Below, one piece after another: positions 1 to 10,736 of a stretch of 64,000 bases of DNA. Under the pieces are notes generated by a model that ran no database searches, was not told where the DNA came from, and saw only the letters and a list, made by a program, of their open reading frames with translations. Each line of letters opens with the position of its first letter. The stretch's first letter is position 1. A program made the position numbers and the translations under genes. Source of the DNA: Azolla caroliniana (lineage: Eukaryota > Polypodiophyta); contig JBHGNT010000015.1 in assembly GCA_043228905.1 (NCBI GenBank), forward strand, positions 9,362,001 to 9,426,000, given 5' to 3'.

Positions 1-1318
1 TTGTGGTTGGCCTGCCGGCGTCCAATTCGGCGTCGGCCCTTTGTTCAAATGGGTTCTTTGGCATAGGTCCTTTGTATGGCTTTAGTCTAAATCCGTTGAC
101 CCATTTACCCAGCACCTTGCCGGCGAGTGTTCCTAACTGTTAACACCCATTGAACCCGCGTGTGATCCAGTACGGTCTGGTCCATCTAAACCGTAGTTTG
201 CTTGGCATTTTACCCATCCGGGTCTGGAACACTAGTATCAGCTTGCCGGTTTCGAACATCTTTTCGTTTCCCTTCCGGTGACGATCTACAAACACTTTCC
301 GTCTCCGTTGTTCCAATTCCAGGTGCATAATGCTCGTCAGTTGGTGTTCTTCCAGTTCACACAGAGCCTTTAACCGAATTGCCTCCAATTCCTTTTCATT
401 GAGTTGTTCCCAAATCTAAATCCGTAAGCTCGGTACCTGGAATTCGACCGGCATGACTGCCTCTAATCTGAATGCTAACCGGAATGGCGTTGTTTGGATG
501 CTTGTTTTGTACGTTGTCCTGTAAGCCCAGAGCGCACTGTGCAACTTCATGTCCCGATCTGTCTGATTCTCATTGACGATCTTGCGCAGTATATTCTGTA
601 GCGTTTTGTTTGTTGACTCAGCTAATCCGTTGGCTTGTGGGTAGTACGGGGTGCTCCGTTTATGTACTACCGCATAGAATGACGTCAAGGTCTCCACTAC
701 CTATCCAAGAAAGTGCCCTCCTTGGTCGCTTATCAGCTCTATGGGGCATCCGTACCAGCACCAAATGCATTCGTATAAGATTTTTGCCGTTGACGCCGCG
801 GTGTTATCTCGTAAGGCTTTGGCTTCCACCCATTTAGTGCAATAGTCCGTCGCGACGATCACATACCGGTTGCCCGTTCTCATTGCCGATGGTTTAAATG
901 GTCCGACAAAATCTAGTCCCCATTTCTGAAATGGTTCGAGCGGTAGTACGGGCTGGTGCGGCATCCTAGCTTGTTCCGTTGGCTGGCCCATTTGCTGGCA
1001 TAGATCACACTCTTTTGCGTACCGGACTACGTCTTTCAATGTAGTCGGCCACCATAGGCCACTTTGCCATATCTTCCTTGCCGTAGCATCCCAGCATAAT
1101 GGCCTCCGGCAACTCCGTAGTGTGCTTCCCGTAGTATTACCTCTTTCTCGTCGTTCCACACCGCTCGTCACCATATACCGTCCGCACCTTTGTGGTATAG
1201 CGTGTCCTGTAATAAACAGAAGTGTCGGCTTTGTATTGCCAGGCGCTTCCTCTCGTCCCGGTTCATCTCCTCCGGAGGCAATCCCGTGCTCAGAAATTGG
1301 TGCATATTTGTTAGCCAC
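1..1318 (-). pseudogene. G1 integrase
   Basis: Integrase joins the cDNA to host DNA. Reading leftwards from 1318, the zinc-binding tail ends in CDLCQQMG. The core starts with WGLDFVGPF (first catalytic Asp), then SDQGGHF (second Asp). After a frame change at about 700 comes NGLAESTNKTL with the catalytic Glu (416-697). The segment 140-388 is a basic C-terminal module, and the frame continues past a stop into KVLGKWVNGFRLKPY near 60-120, typical of the region after gypsy integrase. The stop near 700 and a TAA near 138 break the frame. Confidence 0.85.
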
Positions 1319-2788
1319 TTATCTTCTGGTGCCACCGTTTCATTTGTTGCCGTTTCTGCGGTGACTCGAAATAGGTAGCATTCGGAAACTCGTCCGGTAC
1401 TCCATCGCCGGTTTCGTCAGAATCTAACCGGCTTAAATAATCTGCTACCACATGCTGTATGTCGGGTCGGTGGAATATCTCGAATTCGAATTCCTGTAAT
1501 AGCAAAGTCCACCAGGCCAACTTACCGGTAAGTGACGCTTTGGACACTAGGTAGAGGAGTGTCGAGTGATCTACATGGAAGGAAAACTTTCTTCCCAATA
1601 AATAATGCCTGTATTTTGTTACACTGGAGATCATTCCTAAAGCTTCCCTTTCCGTGGTAGAATAATTTCATTCCGCTTGGGATAGCTTCCGGCTGGCATA
1701 GTACACTGGCCGGTACCACCTTGGCTCGGTAAGCTGCATGAGCGTGCTGCCGATTGCGATGTCAGAGGCATCCACGAACACATGAAACTCTTTACTCCAA
1801 TCTGGAGGCTGCACTACCGGTGCTTGTGACGATAATACCTTTAGTGCCCGGTACGCCTTGTCTTCGATGTCTATCCATTGGAACGGTGTTCGATGTACTG
1901 CCGCATGCAGAGGTGTAGCCAAGTCCGCCAAATATCGGAGCATATGGCTATGCCAACGAATTTGTCCTAAGAAACGGCTCAATGCCTTTGTCGTTGCCGG
2001 TGCCGGTGCTTCCAGGATTGCTTTCACTTTGTTCAGATCTACGGCAATGCCTTCCTTGCTCACAATATGCCCTAGTAGCGTTCCGTTGGACACTCCAAAT
2101 ACACACTTCGTTGGATTCAGGCTTAGCCGGTACGCCCTACACTTCTCTAGACATAGTCTGAGGTGCTTCAAATGATCTTCTTCTCGGCTATAGACGGCGA
2201 AGTCGTCAAGGAACACCTGCATAAAAGCCGGTATGTATTCGCCAAAGATCTCCATGATGATCCGTTGTGTGTCTGTGGTGCCGTTTTCAGTCCGAACATC
2301 ATCACCACGGCAACAAACACTCCCCATTCGGTGACGAAAGCCGTTTTCTCTTGATCATCAAGGTGCATCCGGATCTGATTATACCTGCTGAATCTATCTA
2401 AGAAACTATAGACTTCATGGCCGGCGACGGCATCCAAAACTCCATCTGTAAACGGAAGTGGAAATGCATCCGTTACCATTGCCGCATTGAGCTTTCGGTA
2501 GTCGACACAAACTCTAATTTTGCCATTCTTCTTCGGTACGACTACGATCGGGCTCAGCCATGTAGATTTCTTTACGGGACAGATGAAGCCAACCCTCAGC
2601 AATTTGTCGATTTCCTCCTTGACTTTGGCGGTGTAGTTTGGGTTCATCCGGTACCGACGTTGTGCTACCGGCTTGGCGTCTTTGCTCAGATGTATCTGGT
2701 GCTGATACAACTGAGGATCCAGGACTCTCATATCCTCGTAAGACCAAGCAAATACGTCGTGAAACTCGTTGAGAAGTGTAATGATCAC
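1311..2788 (-). pseudogene. G1 reverse transcriptase and RNase H
   Basis: The RT copies element RNA into DNA, and RNase H removes the template. The RT palm begins at 2788 with VVVPKKNGKIRVCVDYR and SFLDRFSRYNQIRMH. A frameshift near 2320 moves the rest into another frame, where the active site reads VFLDDFAVY (normally YxDD; F-L-D-D is common in gypsy). Connection and RNase H follow with FHVFVDASD, then, after another frame change near 1660, FHVDHSTLLYLV and a DYLSRLD end at about 1430. Domain order and spacing are normal. The two frameshifts make it non-functional. Confidence 0.88.
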
Positions 2789-2906
2789 CGTTTTGTTCTT
2801 TGGTGATGTGCACCGGTTTTGCCTCCTCCGCCGTTCCTAGATTTACCTCTTCTAATTGAGACACTTTTACGCGCTGTGATACGGCCATTTCTCTTTCCAA
2901 CACCTC

Positions 2907-3629
2907 CTACGCTTGCCGTAACTCCCGGATTGCTTCTTTGTCCGGTTCCGCTTCGGTTCTGTCCGGTTGCAGTAAGTAGGGTGATATCGCTTCGTCGACA
3001 TTAATTTCGAATAGGGGTACAATCTTCGGGTTCTCCTGCAAGTACTGATCTTCTTCTTCATCTGCTAATCCTTCCAACATATTGACACACTCCGCATATA
3101 ACGGTGTCAGGTCCTTGCCGGTGCCCTTCTTTGGTTGTGTTGGTACCTGTACCTTCGCTCTTCCCCGCCGGAACGTAATCATATTCCTCCTCCAGTTCTG
3201 CTTGATGTGTGTCGTCTTTAACCAAGGACGTCCCAACAATAATGGGTACGCTCCTTGAGCCTGCAACTGGAGAACTACGGTTGAGATTCGGAATGTGTGG
3301 CCCCCGATGGTTACTTCTAAGTCCCGTATTAATCCTGCCGGTCGCACCGAGCTTGTGTCCGCCATTTGGAGCCAGAACGGACATGGCTCCCACTCTTGGA
3401 TTCCAAGAGCATCGCACGTCCGGAGACTTATTACATTAACGCCAGAGCCTCCGTCTATTATCGTGCCGGGGAGTTCTTTCCCTTTCACAATGGCAGTAAT
3501 TGCCGGACTGTTGGTGTCCACCACCACCGGTCCCTCCTCCGGATTTGAGAAGAATGTCGGAGCCGGTGGTGTTCCACCTGTCGTCATGCCGGACTTGAGT
3601 CCTTCTGTGAATCTTGGTACTAGCTGCAA
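2907..3629 (-). pseudogene. G1 aspartic protease
   Basis: Open for 240 codons. The retropepsin active site reads TIIDGGSGVNVI (DGG instead of the common DSG/DTG), and the flap and C-terminal parts lead to YPLLLGRPWLK, the usual G-R-P-W end of gypsy proteases. It would cut the Gag-Pol polyprotein. It lies between gag (stop at about 3630) and RT, and is separated from RT by a stop near 2905, so it was once part of one polyprotein. Confidence 0.82.
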
Positions 3630-3632
3630 GAG

Positions 3633-5663
3633 TCATCCTAACGACAGCGTGATCTGGCATTCCTGCAATGCCTGCCATGTCGCGTTTTCGGAATGACTGC
3701 CGTCGGCGAGCTCTTTGGTGTTCTCCTTTTGCTGCGCAAGTTCTGCTACGTTTCGCTCATTTGCCTTTTTCACCCATTCTGTTACCTGTTTCCGGATGGC
3801 CTCTTGTATCTCCCATTCCGTCGTCTTGCCCTTCGACCTTGTGGTGACCTGCTGTAGGTCTGCGACTTCGGCGACTACCATGTTTACTGCCGGTCTCTTA
3901 TCATAGCTCTTTGTCGGACATTGATTACTATAATGTCCTTCTTGCCGGCAATAATAGCAATATACTTTCCGGGTATTGCTGGATTCGGCATTGTTTCCTG
4001 TACCCGGTGGAGGACCTGCGGTAACTACGGGGCTTTGGTCCGGTTGGCTACTTGAGGCGCCTTTTTCCGGTTCACGTGGGTGGCTCCTTTTTTTGAAATG
4101 CCGTTTTTTATTAAAGTTCTTTTTGTTGCAGTATCCTTGACTGGGTTGGTCGTCATATCTCCCGTAATCTGCCCGTCATTGGTGATACCCGGGGGAGTGA
4201 TCCCGGTTGTGATGCTCGTACCGTCCATTGTAATCTCGGTACTAGTCATGTCTCTTGTAGCGGTCATAGTTGTCTCGCCGATCGTCGTACTGGACATCCT
4301 GTGCCGGTCGATATCGCTCCTCTCGCTGCCAGCGTTTGTCTTCTACGTCTCGGTTGCTACGTGGCTCGATTTGCCGGACTGGTGGTGCTTGCCGATTCAA
4401 TAAGTTATATTCGCACCGATCCATCATGTGGCTCATGGAGTGGCAGAGTAAGCAATGCGTCCACATGGTGCACTCTAGTGACGAGTGTCCGGAATTTAAG
4501 CAGGTCGTGCAATAGATTGCTTGCCGGAAACGGAGATCCTCATCGGTTGGTAACGCTCGTTGGAGAGTTCCCATTGTTAGCCAAGAGCTCGTTTTTTCCA
4601 TTTCTCTAACCCGGTCGATGACTTGGTCGACGGTGCGAAAGTCGATGACCGTGCATACCGTTCGTAGAGGTTCCCGGAGTGTGGCTAAAAATATAGCCCG
4701 TGTTTCTTCCTCCGGGGGTGCGTGGGTAAGCTAACTGTGCATCCGTTGAAACCGGATGACAAACTACGGAATGCTCTCCCCGGGGTCCTGCCGGATGGAA
4801 TAAAATAGGCCCACCATTTCTCTTTGGTCCACCTCCTTCTGAAAGAAGTGCAAGAATTTATCTTTTAGCTCCGCAAAGGTGGTGATGGTGCTGGGGTCCT
4901 GCGTCCGGTGCCATCTGGCGGCCGGTCCTTCCAATGTCACGCCGAATTCGGCTATCTTAGATTGTTCCTCTTCGGCCCCGGTTAACCGTTGTGACACATG
5001 ATTCGCCTCCCACGTTTGCTGAAACGCGTGAACATGAGCCTCCGTGTCCAGGTCATCCCTATACTTGGAGTACTAGAATGGCATGTCGTCGTCCGGTATT
5101 GGTACGCGGGCTGGTGGTGTCAATGGTCTTTCCTTCTGTTTCGCCGGCGTCGGAGTTCTTTGCCAGTCTTCCCTTGGTGGTGCCGGCTCGACTTCCAGTG
5201 TCGGAGGTCTTTCTTTGTCTTCTTCCGTCTCCGGAGGTTGCTCCACGTCTAGTGTCGGAGGTTCCTGGTCTGCCAACTCTGGTTCCAATGTCGGTACTAT
5301 ATCTGACTCCTCGTCCTCCGGTCCTCCTGGGGTGTCGTTACTTCTACGATAGTTCGTGTGCGCGTTGTAACCCTCTTCCGAATCCGATTCCAGCGCTGAA
5401 AATGCTTCGGATTCGCCGTCTCTTCCGGCCAAGGCCTGGAGAAGGGATTCCGCTTCCCGGAGACTGCTTAGGCTGCTTCCTTCGTCCGGTTAGGCGTTTT
5501 GTTGCAGACGGAGCGACTCCTCCGCCACTTTCCGGATCACTTTGGAAAATGATCGATCCGTTCGGATTTCTTCCGCTGCTTGTTGGAAAGCCTCTCGCCA
5601 CCTTCTCCGTTCAGCAAGTCTTCGTGCTCTCTCTGTAACCAGGTCGTATGTTGGCCTAGTCAT
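3633..5663 (-). pseudogene. G1 gag with three CCHC zinc knuckles
   Basis: The probable start is the ATG at 5663, whose frame leads through a Glu/Pro-rich region (5073-5432) into a capsid domain (about 4764-5000, with GPAARWHRTQD and FFQKEVDQREM). Two adjacent CX2CX4HX4C knuckles lie at 4413-4511 (CTTCLNSGHSSLEC and CLLCHSMSHMMDRC), and a third lies near 3911-3956 (CYYCRQEGHYSNQC). An Arg/Tyr/Asp-rich stretch separates the second and third. In-frame stops at about 5491, 5070, 4761, 4239 and 4200 break it. Three knuckles are more than the one or two usual in gypsy Gag. Confidence 0.8.
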
Positions 5664-5700
5664 CCATTCCCGCCGTTGTTCACTGCGATTGTGCAGGAAT

Positions 5701-5711
5701 CGTGGGCGCCA
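5701..5711 (-). other. G1 primer binding site
   Basis: Read on the minus strand this is TGGCGCCCACG, starting with the TGG that pairs with a tRNA CCA end, 7 bp inside the LTR. TGGCGC primer sites are common in plant gypsy elements. The tRNA species is not certain. Confidence 0.65.
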
Positions 5712-5718
5712 AAAACCG

Positions 5719-6108
5719 TGTTAATCCTAGAGGCCGAACAACAACCTAACACAGGGTGTCCACTTAAGACACTTCACCAAAGGGGTGTTACGACAGGATG
5801 ACTTACGACACAACGTTTAATTAGACTTTAATTGGATACTTAGCAATCCGTAATTAACACGCGTAAGATATAACAATGAATACAGAACGGTAATCAACAC
5901 TGGCAGATTAAGACAATAAGCTCTATTAATTATCCACTCTCGATTACATTGTAACCAGGCCTTTATATAGGTCTCCGGTGCGAAATACAAAACGGTGCCA
6001 ACCAGCACCTTTTCGGGATCGGTCCAGATCCGGATCGGCATACCGATTCCGGTCCGTCCGTCCACTTCTTCTCATATATTAATATATATATTAAGACTAC
6101 TAATTACA
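5719..6108 (-). repeat. G1 5' LTR (390 bp)
   Basis: On the plus strand it runs from TGTTAATCC to TAATTACA, giving TG...CA ends with short inverted repeats (TGTTAAT / ATTACA). It begins 7 bp from the primer site, and it ends exactly where readable copia C1 RNase H resumes. It contains a TATA box on the minus strand. The partner LTR is outside the window, so the boundary rests on the ends and the junction. Confidence 0.75.
5961..5970 (-). promoter_or_regulatory. G1 LTR TATA box
   Basis: CTATATAAAG on the minus strand inside the 5' LTR, oriented to transcribe towards gag. Confidence 0.55.
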
Positions 6109-7470
6109 ATAGTTCCCGAATAAACTATTCCTTTCACACTCTGGTTTGGACCTCCTTAAGCCTTCTTGCCAGACGGTAACAGCAACCAGATTGCTTCCTT
6201 CACTACTTCCCATGCTTCACTGCTTCCGATGCTACTATGTACTCATCTTCTGTGCTAGACAGAGTCGTGCACTCTTGAAGTTTTGACCTCCATGATATCG
6301 CACCGCCACCATAGGTGAAGATGTCGCCTTATGTCGATTTCCGATTACCTGCATTTCCGGCATAGTCGGAATAGGTGTAGGCTTTGACTTCGGCTGAGGT
6401 TGTCACTTCAAAAGTCAGCTGTGCATCCAGGGTTCCTTTTAGATACCTAAGGATGTGCTTGACGGCCTCCCAATGCTTCTTTCTTGGGTTTGACATGTAC
6501 CGGCTGACCACCCCTATGGCATAGGCTAGGTTGAGTCGGGTCGCCACCATTGCGTACATGATACTTCCTACTGCCGATGCATAGGGTATCTTTCCATTAA
6601 GTTCTCTCCCGTCAAAGGAAAGTCTCTGTCTGATCGTCCAATCGACGTCGGAGAGTTTTGGTTGTCTGATTTCGGTCTATCCTCATGCCCAGTATGTGTC
6701 GGGCTTGTCCGAGTTCCTTCATCGTGAACTTTGCGTGAAGGCTCCGCTTCAGCTTACCGATCTCTACTTGATTGCTTCCTGCAATCAACATTTCAGCGAC
6801 GTATAGGATCAGTTAGATCCTTGACTCGTCAGCCAGTTGCCGAACATACATGCATGGGTCGGAGTTTGTTCTGTTGTATCCAAGCTGTCGTATGTAGGAG
6901 TCAAACTTTTGGTACCACATTCTCGACTTGTTTTAGGCCATATAGAGTTTTCTTTAGTCGAAATACAAGGTGATTTTTCTCCCCCGTCACTGTGAAACCT
7001 GCCGGTTGAGACATGTATATGTCTTCTGCCAGATCTCCATGCAGGAATGTCGTCTTTACGTCCATTTGCTCGAGCTCTAGATCTTCTGTCGCCACGACTC
7101 CTACTAGGAGTCGGAGGCTTGTCATTTTGCCTACTGGTGAGAATATCTCGTTGTAGTCGACCTCGTATTCCTATTTGAATCCTTTCGCAACAAGCCAAGC
7201 TTTGTACTTGGGTTTCTCTGAGTCGGATACATACTTGTATCAGAAAACCCATTTGCAAGGTAGCGGCTTCCTTCTAGCTGGTAGTTCGACCAACTCCCAT
7301 GTTTGATTCTGATGAATCGAGTCAATTTTTGGATTTCATGGCTATAGCCATGTTTCCGCGTCCAGTGTGGCCATAACTTCTTCATAGGTGCTTGGTTCAC
7401 CTGCATCGGTGTAGTTGACGTAGTCGAGGCCCGGTTGGTAGAACTTTGTTTGCCTTCGAGCTCGTCCAAA
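6109..7470 (-). pseudogene. C1 reverse transcriptase and truncated RNase H
   Basis: RT begins near 7400 and includes QMDVKTTFLHGDL and RLKKTLYGLKQ (6901-7125). Several stops separate this from the RNase H linker (VVSRYMSNPRKKHWEAVKHI, 6329-6559). RNase H continues through YGGGAISWRSKL and SSTEDEYIVASEA (about 6200-6310). It stops at 6109 just after VYS, the start of the VYSDSQGAV block that C8 has complete. The break coincides with the end of the G1 LTR. Confidence 0.85.
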
Positions 7471-7599
7471 TCTCCTATGTGCCGAGATGTTTGGTTCGGA
7501 TCCTTCGATCAGCTCTGTTGGTCAATCGGTATTAGTTGAACCATCTGTATCAGGAGTATTGTTAGGTGTCCCGCCCCTAGATTGGGATTTCGACGGTGT

Positions 7600-8747
7600 C
7601 TAGTTGTCCTCCCCTGTGGTTGTTGTCAACTCTTTTCTAACTTGTCTCTTGGTGACTTTGCCTTTATCGATCCTGGTCGATTCGGGTGTGTCTTTGAGTT
7701 CGACGATAGGACTTCTTGCCGATTCGATGTTGGCAGGGAAGTTGGTAGCTTGTTGGAGTTTGACTATTTGTCGAGTCTCTGATTCGGCCTGGGATGTCGG
7801 TCCTTCTACGACAGTGTTGTCATCTTCGAAGGATACCTTCTTACCAATTGTTTTCTGTTGGTTCCACTGAGAGAAGAGAGAGTCTTCACTAAAGACTACG
7901 TCGGTGCTCCGGATCAATTTCCAGTTCGAAGGGTCCCATAGCCGGTAGCCGAAGTCCCCATCGGTTCCATAACCGAGAAATATGCACTTTGTTGCATGGG
8001 GTGCCAACTTCATCCTTTTGTCCCTGGGGATGAATGCGTAGATTTCGCATCCGAATATACGGAGCCTATTGTAGGTCGGTTGTTTGCCTAACCATAGTGC
8101 ATGTGGCACATTGAGCCTGATTGCTCTTGACGGCGCCAAATTGATCAGGTACACTGCCGTCTGCAAAGCCTCGGCCCAGAATTCCAGGTTCAGTCCGGCT
8201 TGCTGGAGCATTGCTGTCACCCTCTCCTGGATCATCCTGTTGATCCTTTCTACCACTCCATTTTGCATTGGTGTGTAGGGAATGGTCTTTTGGTGTCAGA
8301 TCCCTTTTCCGGACATGTACTATTTAAAGGCTCTAGAGGTGTATTCACCTCCGTTGTCGGATCAGAGTGTCTTCACTCGGTATCCCGACCGGTTCTCCAG
8401 TTTAGATATCCATTAAGTGAAGAACTCTAGCGCTTCACTTTGGACTTGATGGAGTATGCCCTGACTTTCCACATACAATCATCTACGAATGTGATGAAGT
8501 ATCGGGAGCCTCCTAGTGATCGCTCTGGCATGGGCTCACATATGTCTGTGTGCACGAGCTCTAGGGGCTGTCGTACCAACTCGTAGTGGAGAGAGTGCGG
8601 ACTTCGGGTCTGTTTCCCATATCGACAATGCTTGCAAAAGTTTGTCTTTGCCTGGAGTTTTGGGATGTAGTCGACTGACATCAGCCGATCAAGTCCGGCT
8701 TGAGACATGTGGCCAAGTCGGCCATGCCATAGGTTCGGGTCGGTTTT
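7600..8747 (-). pseudogene. C1 integrase
   Basis: The pre-integrase zinc region ends with FCKHCRYGKQ, then comes VHTDICEPMPERSLGG with the first catalytic Asp (8427-8708). After a break near 8290-8420 the core resumes with QNGVVERINRMIQERV (catalytic Glu) and the conserved C-terminal YNRLRIFGCEIYAFIP and KCIFLGYGTDGDFGYRLW blocks (7600-8268). It is broken by frameshifts between the two pieces. Confidence 0.85.
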
Positions 8748-10079
8748 CTAGGCTACATTCATGTCCCCTTCAGGGTTGATCACCATCAATGGGTATAGAT
8801 TACTATACTTGTGCCCACTACTGATTTTGAGGTTTCCTCGGTTGATCACCCATGTCGACTCGTGTAGAGTCGTTCGATACTCTTCTTCGGCTAACATGCC
8901 GATGGAGACCAGACTCCTCTTTAGATCGAGTACGTGCCGAACTCGGTGCAGGGTTATTGTGTTGCCATTTGGCAATCTGATGGGAACCTCCCTAGTTCCG
9001 GCTATCTTGCATTCCTGCCCATTTCCTAGTCGGACTATGTTGCTGGCGTCAGCTGAATAGTTCGAGAACCATTCAATGTTGGGCGTCACGTGAAATGTGG
9101 CGCCAGAGTCTAGTAGCCATGTACGTGCAACTTGTGCACCGTAGAGGACTTCTCCGATCATTGAGTCCTCTAAGGAGAGGATTTCTCCAGATCGGGTGTC
9201 GGCAACGTTGATCTGGTTGTGGACTGGAGAGAGGTTCGAGTTGGAATGTCCCCGATTCCACTCGGATCGCCAAACGCTCTCTTTTCTTTTTAATGACCAG
9301 CAGTCGGAAACATTGTGACCAGCTTTCCTGCAATGTGTGCAGTACTCGCGTGATCGGCCCGTTTTCAACTTCGACCGTTGTCGGTCACCCCTTGTTTTCA
9401 ATCGGTTGTAGCGTCGATCAGTTCTGTCGGCTTGTTCTTTCGTTTGACTTTGTTGGTCAAACAACTCGGTCGAGTGATGGGCTTCTGCCGACTCATCAAA
9501 GGTTAGTCCCATCGATTTTCGCCTGATATCCTCTGTGAGGACTTGGCCAATTGTTTCGTCCAAGTTTAGGATTGATCGGCTATTGGCATATGTCGTGTAG
9601 AATACCTCCCAACTCGTCGGCAAGCTCAATAGGACGGCAAGGGCTTTCACTTCTTCTTCGAAGTTGATCCCTTGTGACGAGAGCTCAAACAACACCCGAC
9701 TGAAGGTGTTGACGTGGGAGGTTTCCAGATCGGTCCCTCTCATCTTCATGTTGAACAGTTTTTTGATCAAAATCAGTTTCGAAGATGAGAACTTCTTTTC
9801 ATAAACAGCTTGTAGCTTCTCCCACAATGAGAACGTTGTCATCTTTTTCGCCATGCTGAAATAGACGTTTTCGGCCAGATGCATTCGGATGGTGGAGCAT
9901 GCGATTTCGTTCGTTGATCTCCACTCCTCGGTTGTCATTGAAGCAGGTTTTTCACTGTGCCAAATGGCTTCGACCTGTCTTTGAATGATCAGCACATCCT
10001 ACATCATCTCCTTCCACAAGGCAAAGTTTTTGCCGTCAAATTTGCTGATTTCAACTCCTAATCCGGATGTTGCAGCCAT
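8748..10079 (-). pseudogene. C1 gag and protease
   Basis: The start at 10079 (MAATSGLGVEISKFDGKNF) matches the start of C8 gag in layout. A TAG at about 9997 is followed by an open frame of 415 codons. It holds the capsid helices, a CX2CX4HX4C knuckle (CTHCRKAGHNVSDC, near 9310-9350) and the protease active site WLLDSGATFHVTP (near 9085-9125). The frame ends at a TAG at about 8746, after which the pre-integrase region continues in the next open piece. Apart from the early stop, the gag-protease part is well kept. Confidence 0.85.
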
Positions 10080-10165
10080 ATTCTGTTTGTGAACTTGAGA
10101 TTTCTGACCTGGACTTTTCTTTCAGCTTCTTCTGTTTGTCTATTGCCGTCGAACAACAAACATTC

Positions 10166-10177
10166 GCTCTGATACCA
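10166..10177 (-). other. C1 primer binding site (Met-tRNA type)
   Basis: TGGTATCAGAGC on the minus strand, complementary to the 3' end of initiator Met tRNA, the common copia primer. It lies 2 bp from the LTR. Confidence 0.85.
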
Positions 10178-10179
10178 GT

Positions 10180-10319
10180 TGTTGGTAACGAGTGCGGTTT
10201 GCGGAAACGTGTGTGGATCTGTTGTTGGTTCTGAACAACAAACAACGCAGACAGAAAAAATAGAATGGGCGTGGGCTTACATAGTGCAAGCTCTAATGGA
10301 AAGCTTTATTGCTTCATTT
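10180..10319 (-). repeat. C1 5' LTR, partial (R-U5 side)
   Basis: Starts TGTTGGTAACG next to the primer site and contains AATAAAGC (minus strand, near 10303-10310), a likely polyadenylation signal. It is cut at 10319 by the first base of the C2 LTR. The missing U3 was not recognised to the right of C2. Confidence 0.65.
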
Positions 10320-10653
10320 TGTTGAGCGGCAAGCTCAACCGGATCCGGATCGGTTGAATAAGCCTGAGCCGGATCGGTGAGTCGGTGAGCAAGTGGGCCT
10401 GTGAGCAAGTGAGTTAGTTAGCCGGATCCATCAGTAACCAGAACCCTACTAGCAATCGAGGCTACTAGGTAGTTAATGTCTCGTAGTTAGTGTCAGACAC
10501 TCGTGTGAGCATTGAAGTACACCATACTTTTGTCAGTCCCTATGGACTTGTATAAAAGTGTTCACTGAACACATACGATGTACAAAGTATTACAAAGAAC
10601 TATTATTGTTTTGTAATAGATTTTTAACTTGCTTCTACACGCTATTCTTTACA
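10320..10653 (+). repeat. C2 5' LTR (334 bp)
   Basis: Runs from TGTTGAGCGGCAAGCTCAACC to TTCTTTACA, directly before the primer site. The 3' copy at 15449-15789 is clearly homologous over its length. The start is a small hairpin (GTTGAG / CTCAAC) also found in the C3, C4, C5, C7, C9 and C10 LTRs. GGATCCGGATC-like and GAGCCGGATC-like motifs recur in U3. Confidence 0.92.
10551..10558 (+). promoter_or_regulatory. C2 LTR TATA box
   Basis: TATAAAAG in the 5' LTR about 100 bp before the primer site, the expected place for the element promoter. The same motif recurs in the 3' LTR near 15687. Confidence 0.6.
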
Positions 10654-10665
10654 TGGTATCAGAGT
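10654..10665 (+). other. C2 primer binding site (Met-tRNA type)
   Basis: TGGTATCAGAGT directly after the LTR end, matching the initiator Met tRNA 3' end except at the last base. Confidence 0.85.
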
Positions 10666-10736
10666 GCGAGGGTTGAGAACCTCTATAGCCGACATAGCTT
10701 GAAAGGAAAACCAACCAAGAAGAACAGGTAAAACTG

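Larger units (their letters stand above)
1..6108 (-). mobile_element. Ty3/gypsy LTR retrotransposon G1 (3' end off window)
   Basis: On the minus strand the order from right to left is 5' LTR, primer binding site, gag, protease, reverse transcriptase, RNase H, integrase. This is the gypsy order, with integrase last. The left end, including the 3' LTR, lies outside the window. The genes are broken by several stops and at least two frameshifts, so the copy is dead. No second (archaeal-type) RNase H is seen between RNase H and integrase, unlike G3. The right end abuts the middle of the RNase H motif of copia C1, so G1 inserted into C1. Lineage within gypsy is not assigned. Confidence 0.9.
6109..10319 (-). 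mobile_element. Ty1/copia LTR retrotransposon C1 (interrupted)
   Basis: Order on the minus strand: partial 5' LTR, Met-type primer site, gag, protease, integrase, RT, RNase H, which is the copia order. The left end breaks off inside RNase H at the VYS motif, where G1 has inserted; the remainder should lie left of the window. The right end breaks off inside its 5' LTR, where C2 has inserted. Gag and pol resemble C8 (similar start, primer site and RNase H motifs), so it is an older relative of C8. Several stops are present. Confidence 0.9.

Noticed and set aside
1311-2903. A second, archaeal-type RNase H in G1
   Set aside because: RNase H runs directly to integrase at about 1318 with no room for another domain.
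4991-5638. A 215-codon plus-strand open frame
   Set aside because: It is the antisense of G1 gag. The minus frame carries the capsid and acidic region, and the plus frame has a Pro/Arg/Leu/Ser-rich make-up with no domain.
10654-10665. tRNA gene at the TGGTATCAGAG sites
   Set aside because: These are primer binding sites complementary to the Met tRNA end. No cloverleaf surrounds them.
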